From Euperipatoides rowelli (lineage: Eukaryota; Onychophora; Udeonychophora; Euonychophora; Peripatopsidae), in assembly GCA_003024985.2 (NCBI GenBank), contig PXIH01S0027188.1: a stretch of DNA of 10,543 nt. One strand, given 5' to 3'. The notes beneath the pieces were generated by a model that saw only the letters and a program-made list of their open reading frames with translations, did no database searches and was not told where the DNA came from. Made by a program: the position numbers and the translations under genes. Of this stretch, positions 6,978-10,543 are shown piece by piece (the first letter of the stretch is position 1; each line of letters starts with the position of its first letter).

Positions 6978-7536
6978 TAGGGTTGAGTCGATTATCCAGT
7001 AACCGGTTAACCTACCAATTAGGCAAAAACCGGTTAGTAATTTTATCACAAGGTTATCTGTCCTATCTAAATTACGCCTTAATATTTGAAAAAAAAAAAA
7101 ATAGCCTATACTAATTCTCCCTTTATTTTTTACACAAACAAAATTAATTAATTAAATCAGTTAATATTTATCTTATGAATTAAAATATAATATCTTCAAT
7201 CATAATCATACTTAACTTACAGTAGCTGTTCTACCTCCATGCTTGCAGTAGACTAGCAAGAGAACATAGAAATGGGGCCCAATAAATGGCATTTTAGTCA
7301 CATGATCAAAATTAATGGCAGCCATATATTTTTATTTACAGTCCTAATTAAAAAAGCAATCCATATGTATTTATTAAAAGTAATAACATCAATTTGAAAT
7401 TTTAGTTTAAATGTACCAATTTTACGTTTTGAACTTTTTAGATTGTGTGCAAGGAAGGGGGGTGTTTAATCGTCGGCTAACCGGATAGTAATGTTGGTTA
7501 ACCGGTTAGCAAAATTAGCATTTTTGCCCATCCCTA
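6978..7536. mobile_element. Non-autonomous hAT-type element with AACCGGTTA repeats
   Basis: The 559-bp element has left terminus TAGGGTTGAG and right terminus CTCATCCCTA-like (CCCATCCCTA), which match at eight of ten bases as inverted repeats. Flanking octamers CATCAGAG (6970-6977) and CATTGTAG (7537-7544) agree at five of eight positions, consistent with an aged hAT duplication. Copies of the palindromic core AACCGG[TA]TA lie near both ends (about 7000, 7029, 7480 and 7500). The interior is AT-rich with no transposase, so it would depend on a relative for movement. Confidence 0.6.
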
Positions 7537-7544
7537 CATTGTAG

Positions 7545-7630
7545 AACACATCTAAGGATGATGAAATGCGTCAACCAATACATCTCCCCTTTTACAACTT
7601 TTCAAATTTAAACTCACCTGCTCTGCATTC
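7545..7630. other. Short unique spacer between two hAT-type elements
   Basis: This is less AT-rich sequence with no recognised feature. With 8792 onward it reconstructs the site before the second insertion. Confidence 0.4.
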
Positions 7631-7638
7631 ATCACAAC
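7631..7638. repeat. Left target site duplication
   Basis: ATCACAAC lies immediately left of the element and is exactly repeated at 8784-8791 immediately right of it. Eight base pairs is the diagnostic length for hAT insertions. Confidence 0.85.
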
Positions 7639-7671
7639 TAGAGCTGGGCGTGGGCAGTAAATTTTGTCGGG

Positions 7672-7702
7672 TCACGATGGGTCACGTAGTGACCCATCGT
7701 GA
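7672..7702. other. Perfect 14-bp subterminal hairpin in hAT element
   Basis: TCACGATGGGTCAC (7672-7685) and GTGACCCATCGTGA (7689-7702) are exact inverse complements around a 3-nt loop (GTA). It lies 33 bp from the left end of the element and is GC-rich in an AT-rich window. It may be a transposase-binding or end-recognition structure. Confidence 0.8.
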
Positions 7703-8165
7703 GCGTGATCCATTTGTCTACTTCAGGTCGTGAGTGTGCGCGATCGTAACAAAAAATACCAACATGATGGCCAATTTTTTCAATCACAAGTCACAATTAT
7801 TATACAGTATAATCATATTTAAAAAAAAAAAAATCTATGAAATAATTTAAGTTGAAATAATTCAAGTTTAAAGCAATTCATCAATAATCATCTTTATAAA
7901 TTAGACAAGTGTTTGGTTTGTGTAAATCTTTTTGTGCAGTCAATTTGAGTCAGTAGCGCATGTCCCGTAATTTTGGTTGTTTATACTTTCGGATGACTCC
8001 ACGTGTCCGCAAGTTTAAAGTGCCTAGCACAATATTTGTTACATTTGTAGTACAGTAAGTATTAAAATAATTAATCTAAGTTAAAAATGGTTTTTGATGA
8101 GATTTAAAACAAAGCTATTGAATTTATTATCAGGAAATGATCTTTATTATTATTATTATTATTAA

Positions 8166-8390
8166 GAAAAACTTGCGAATCGTTGGACAATCTCAAAACT
8201 GGCTGAATTTAATAAGCCTACCCCTTTGGATTTTGCAGAAATAAAATTAACAAAACTTGAAATAGAAAAAAAAATTAAAAACAAAACAAATGATTTAATG
8301 TTTACTTTGAATGAAAATGTTAAAAGCAGCCTACTGTGTAGGAATGATTTTATGTTATACAATTTCAAGGAACAAAACAAGATTTCGTAA
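8166..8390 (+). pseudogene. 74-codon open frame inside hAT element, no start codon
   Basis: A stop-free frame on the plus strand opens after TAA at 8163-8165, immediately after a (TTA)n tract, and ends at TAA 8388-8390. It has no ATG near its start. The translation is Lys- and Glu-rich with a possible coiled-coil (LTKLEIEKKIKNK) and a mixed composition, unlike simple-repeat translation. A frame this long is uncommon in DNA this AT-rich, but no transposase domain is recognisable. It could be a leftover exon of the autonomous relative or chance. The opposite-strand frame at 8162-8380 is its antisense. Confidence 0.25.
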
Positions 8391-8639
8391 AATGTAAAAA
8401 AATGTATTATTGAACAAGCAAGAATTTACATATAGTATATTAGAAGAACGGATGTACATGCCTTTCACCTGAAAATTTAAATTCTCTTATTTTTCTTAAA
8501 AAGTACTTGCAAAAGTTAAAACGTATAAGTAATTTTTTTTTTATTACTTGAAAAAAAAATTGTTTATTTAGTATTTTTCTGATTTATTATTAACATACTA
8601 TAAGTTATTTTTTTTTTATGAACAAAAAAGTTTGTGATT

Positions 8640-8760
8640 GGGCGTGAATATAGGAAAAATATCTGAGTGGGCGCGTGTGTGAAAGGTATTGGAAAAGTTT
8701 GTGCATGAATGGGCGTGTGTGTATATTGTAAAACGTGAGTGGGCGTGAGCGTGAATAGAA
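8640..8760. repeat. Subterminal GGGCGTG repeats
   Basis: GGGCGTG occurs at 8640-8646, 8711-8717 and 8741-8747, with a variant GGGCGCGTG at 8670-8677. They are spaced about 30-40 bp apart toward the right end of the hAT element. Such clustered motifs are typical transposase-binding sites in hAT elements. Confidence 0.65.
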
Positions 8761-8783
8761 AATAGCTCACGAGCCTAACTCTA

Positions 8784-8791
8784 ATCACAAC
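8784..8791. repeat. Right target site duplication
   Basis: This ATCACAAC is identical to 7631-7638. Confidence 0.85.
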
Positions 8792-8808
8792 TCGACTAAT
8801 GCTTCCTT

Positions 8809-8844
8809 TGAAGGAAACAAAGGAGATGTCCTTTGTTTCCTTCA
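8809..8844. other. Perfect 16-bp hairpin
   Basis: TGAAGGAAACAAAGGA (8809-8824) and TCCTTTGTTTCCTTCA (8829-8844) are exact inverse complements around a GATG loop. A second small inverted repeat, TTCCTT/AAGGAA (8803-8816), overlaps the left arm, giving alternative pairings. It lies outside the hAT element, in the flanking DNA. It may be an RNA hairpin, a foldback remnant or a cruciform site. Confidence 0.8.
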
Positions 8845-8940
8845 TCTTATCATACTGCAAATACCTAACACCCTTAATACATACAGTATATGCTAACACC
8901 CTCCCTCAACAATTTTAATCATTACCACTATGCTATTGTG

Positions 8941-8959
8941 TATATATATATATATATAT
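8941..8959. repeat. (TA)n microsatellite
   Basis: The alternating TA run of 19 bases is directly followed by TTTATTC, which on the minus strand is an AATAAA signal. Confidence 0.85.
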
Positions 8960-9233
8960 TTATTCTCTCATTTGTCTAGCCAGTCTCACAGGTTCCCAGA
9001 ACCGTTTTCTTTTCTCAATATTAAAAATTTGGGATTATAAGGTTTCTTATAGAATATTTATTGTTCAGTCCTTCTGGTCAAAACTGTAATAATTATTGGT
9101 AATAAAAATTTAATTAAAAAGATGTAGCAAAGTACTTACATGAAATAATTTATACAGTTACAGAACCTTTTTGCTGATTTTCTTCTTTTTGTACAGCATT
9201 AACAGAACTCGAAGAAGGCTCAACATCTGGCTG
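8959..9233 (-). CDS. Candidate 3' end of a host gene (last coding exon, short intron, 3' UTR)
   Basis: On the minus strand a pyrimidine-rich acceptor ending CTAG (or the adjacent CAG, a NAGNAG pair) at 9234/9231 precedes an open frame of 27 codons with stop TAA at 9152-9150. Its Ser-, Glu- and Gln-rich sequence resembles a disordered C-terminal tail. Ten bases after the stop comes a strong GTAAGT donor (9139-9134), then a 56-nt intron ending TTACAG (9084), then a likely 3' UTR with AATAAA at 9062-9057 and 8964-8959. A stop only 10 nt before the last junction would not trigger nonsense-mediated decay. The protein is unidentified and no upstream exon is certain. The plus strand also looks exonic here, so the strand is not settled. 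Confidence 0.4.
9084..9139 (-). other. Candidate 56-nt intron
   Basis: On the minus strand it begins GTAAGTAC and ends TTATTACAG, with a T-rich middle. Both splice signals are close to consensus. The length fits compact invertebrate introns. Confidence 0.45.
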
Positions 9234-9243
9234 CTAGAATAAA
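9200..9243 (+). other. Alternative plus-strand terminal exon
   Basis: A long pyrimidine tract ending GTACAG at 9196 (TTTTCTTCTTTTTGTACAG) is a strong plus-strand acceptor. After it a frame reads LTELEEGSTSGC and stops at TAG 9235-9237, followed at once by AATAAA (9238-9243). This would be a very short 3' UTR. It competes with the minus-strand model for the same bases. Confidence 0.25.
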
Positions 9244-10019
9244 AGCATTTTTAATCAATTTCTTAATTCTTTATATGTTGGAGATTAAGTTTTAAAATTT
9301 ATTATTAATTAAAAATAATTTTATGCATGCTAAATAATATATTTAATAATAATGCAAAGTATTAATTGCTTCAATATCTGCATTAATGCAATTCAAAATA
9401 TTGACTTTTGAATTGAATTTAAATTAACAATATTATTTTATTTTCATCGGCAAACTTTTAAAGGGTATTGCAAAGTTTGAGGCAACGGCTTCAAACATCT
9501 ACAATTAGTTACTAATCAAATACTGTATAATTTTACATTATTTCATTAATACAGAGTATGTTTTTTTTTTTTTTAAATTTACACATGGCAAAATAAAATA
9601 AAAATTAAACAAAAAGAAAAAGGCAAGAGATATTAGTGTATTAATTAAGTTCAATGTAAGAAAATTAGCCAGGCAATATTTCAATTGAATTTGTCTACTT
9701 TTAAAATATCAAATTAAAGCTGTTTTTTTTTTAAATAATAAATCAGTAAAATTATATTAAATGGAGCTCAATTTACTAAACTGATTATTTTTGGTGAACA
9801 CAAAACATAGATACCACAGATGTTATACTTTACTTCCTATAAGCTAGTCCCAATGTATAATTATATACACATACAGTATATGAGAATATGTACTATAGTA
9901 TATTATTGTTAGAATCGTAAGATCTGGATATCTTTTATGGAATTAATTATTTTAGTTGAGATATGTTTTAATTATAACTGTTAATTTATCATGACAAAAT
10001 ATGTTTTGTCAATTGCTTA
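9244..10019. other. AT-rich noncoding stretch
   Basis: No gene is seen. The stretch contains a T14-type run (about 9561-9574), TACTGTATAA at 9521-9530 and ATACAGTATA at 9871-9880. If the minus-strand gene end is real, this would be its intron. Confidence 0.5.
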
Positions 10020-10280
10020 GTGGTTATGTAATATGAAAATAAATGTTTGAGTGGGCTTGAATGTAAAAGGTGTGTCATGTGACACTCTTGGTGAATGCTG
10101 GGATTGCCATGTGGGATAGCCATGTTGATTTTTTGTGTGTTTGTATGTAGTTTTGTAGCTGCTTGACAAATTGTGTCTGCTCAATATTTGTGTTTTTGAC
10201 TAGAGGATTAAAATTTTTTGTGTTCACAGTATTGAGAGATCAGTGTGTTACTTTATTGTAAAACGAATTTATTTACCTGG
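10020..10280. other. TG-rich, less AT-rich patch of unknown nature
   Basis: This region differs in composition from its surroundings and contains GTGTCA/TGACAC (10072-10085), a tandem GCCATGT (10107-10113 and 10120-10126 by eye) and TG-rich runs. It may be part of a dispersed repeat such as a solo LTR, but no boundaries or duplicated flanks were found. On the minus strand it ends at a CAG|GTAAAT donor (near 10278). Confidence 0.3.
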
Positions 10281-10543
10281 ATGCATAGTATGATTAAATG
10301 GGATTCATGTTTTAACAAAATCTATCAAATGTGCCATATTTATGATATGGATTTAAATAGAAATACAGTATGTGTAATATTAACCTAAACATCAATACTG
10401 TATATTTTTATGGTGCTAATACCTGTTTGAGTCATGTTTTATGAATTGCTATATATACAGTATATTCCCAAAATTGAATATATAGACTAAATTCTTGTAT
10501 TATTTATAACTAGTCGAACGCATCAAAATCGATGGTAAACACT
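10281..10543. other. AT-rich end of window
   Basis: No gene is supported. Copies of the TACAGTA/TACTGTA motif occur at about 10363-10370, 10395-10404 and 10453-10466. A short minus-strand frame (about 10279-10323) upstream of a CAG|GTAAAT donor could be an exon but is too short to call. Confidence 0.4.

Larger units (their letters stand above)
7639..8783. mobile_element. Non-autonomous hAT-type element with perfect 8-bp target duplication
   Basis: The 1,145-bp element starts TAGAGCTGGGC and ends GCCTAACTCTA; the inverted termini agree at nine of eleven bases. It is flanked by exact 8-bp duplications. GGGCGTG subterminal repeats occur on the right (8640, 8671 as a variant, 8711, 8741) and at the left end (7645). 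A perfect 14-bp stem lies near the left end (7672-7702). The interior is AT-rich with a (TTA)n run at 8144-8165, and has no complete transposase; one 74-codon open frame (8166-8390) may be a leftover fragment. The exact duplications suggest a younger insertion than the neighbouring hAT element. Confidence 0.85.

Noticed and set aside
8162-8380. 72-residue minus-strand frame
   Set aside because: It is antisense to the Lys-rich open frame in the hAT element and is hydrophobic only because of that.
8564-8899. 111-residue minus-strand frame
   Set aside because: It crosses the hAT boundary and its His/Thr/Pro repeats are translations of the GGGCGTG subterminal repeats.

Overview
This is a very AT-rich eukaryotic window, probably from an invertebrate animal. 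The evidence is the long A/T homopolymers, short candidate GT-AG introns, AATAAA signals, LTR and hAT-type mobile elements, and a decayed LINE of the endonuclease plus reverse-transcriptase type. No rRNA, tRNA, CRISPR or bacterial gene is visible. The species cannot be named from the sequence alone. No long intact protein gene is present, and nearly all long open frames are antisense shadows or read-through of repeats.

Layout. Positions 1-120 hold three nested palindromes built on GGAACTAGTTCC. Positions 480-600 look like the right end of an old hAT-type element. Positions 1287-1672 are a dense array of the near-palindromic TATACTGTA/TACAGTATA motif, and single copies of that motif recur throughout the rest of the window. 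Positions 2119-4131 form a compact LTR-flanked element: two direct repeats of about 490 bp, a primer-binding-site candidate, a purine-rich tract, and only about 1 kb of interior. That interior lacks gag/pol but holds, on the opposite strand, a better-than-background open frame that becomes a 109-residue membrane or secreted-type protein if one 66-nt intron is removed. Positions 4132-4600 are AT-rich with a three-armed foldback. About 4600-6975 is a decayed plus-strand LINE with recognisable endonuclease and reverse-transcriptase motifs. It is followed by two non-autonomous hAT-type elements (6978-7536 and 7639-8783), the second with a perfect 8-bp target duplication. Just beyond lies a 16-bp perfect hairpin (8809-8844).

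The best host-gene candidate is at about 8959-9233 on the minus strand: a last coding exon, a 56-nt intron with GTAAGT and TTACAG, and a 3' UTR with AATAAA. The plus strand of the same stretch also looks like a terminal exon, so the strand is unsettled. The rest, to 10543, is AT-rich noncoding sequence with a TG-rich patch at about 10020-10280.

Overall this is intergenic or intronic DNA shaped by several rounds of transposon insertion. The observations most worth checking are the conserved, covarying RNA hairpin in the LTRs, the antisense intron-containing frame inside the LTR element, and the two-strand gene end near 9.1 kb.
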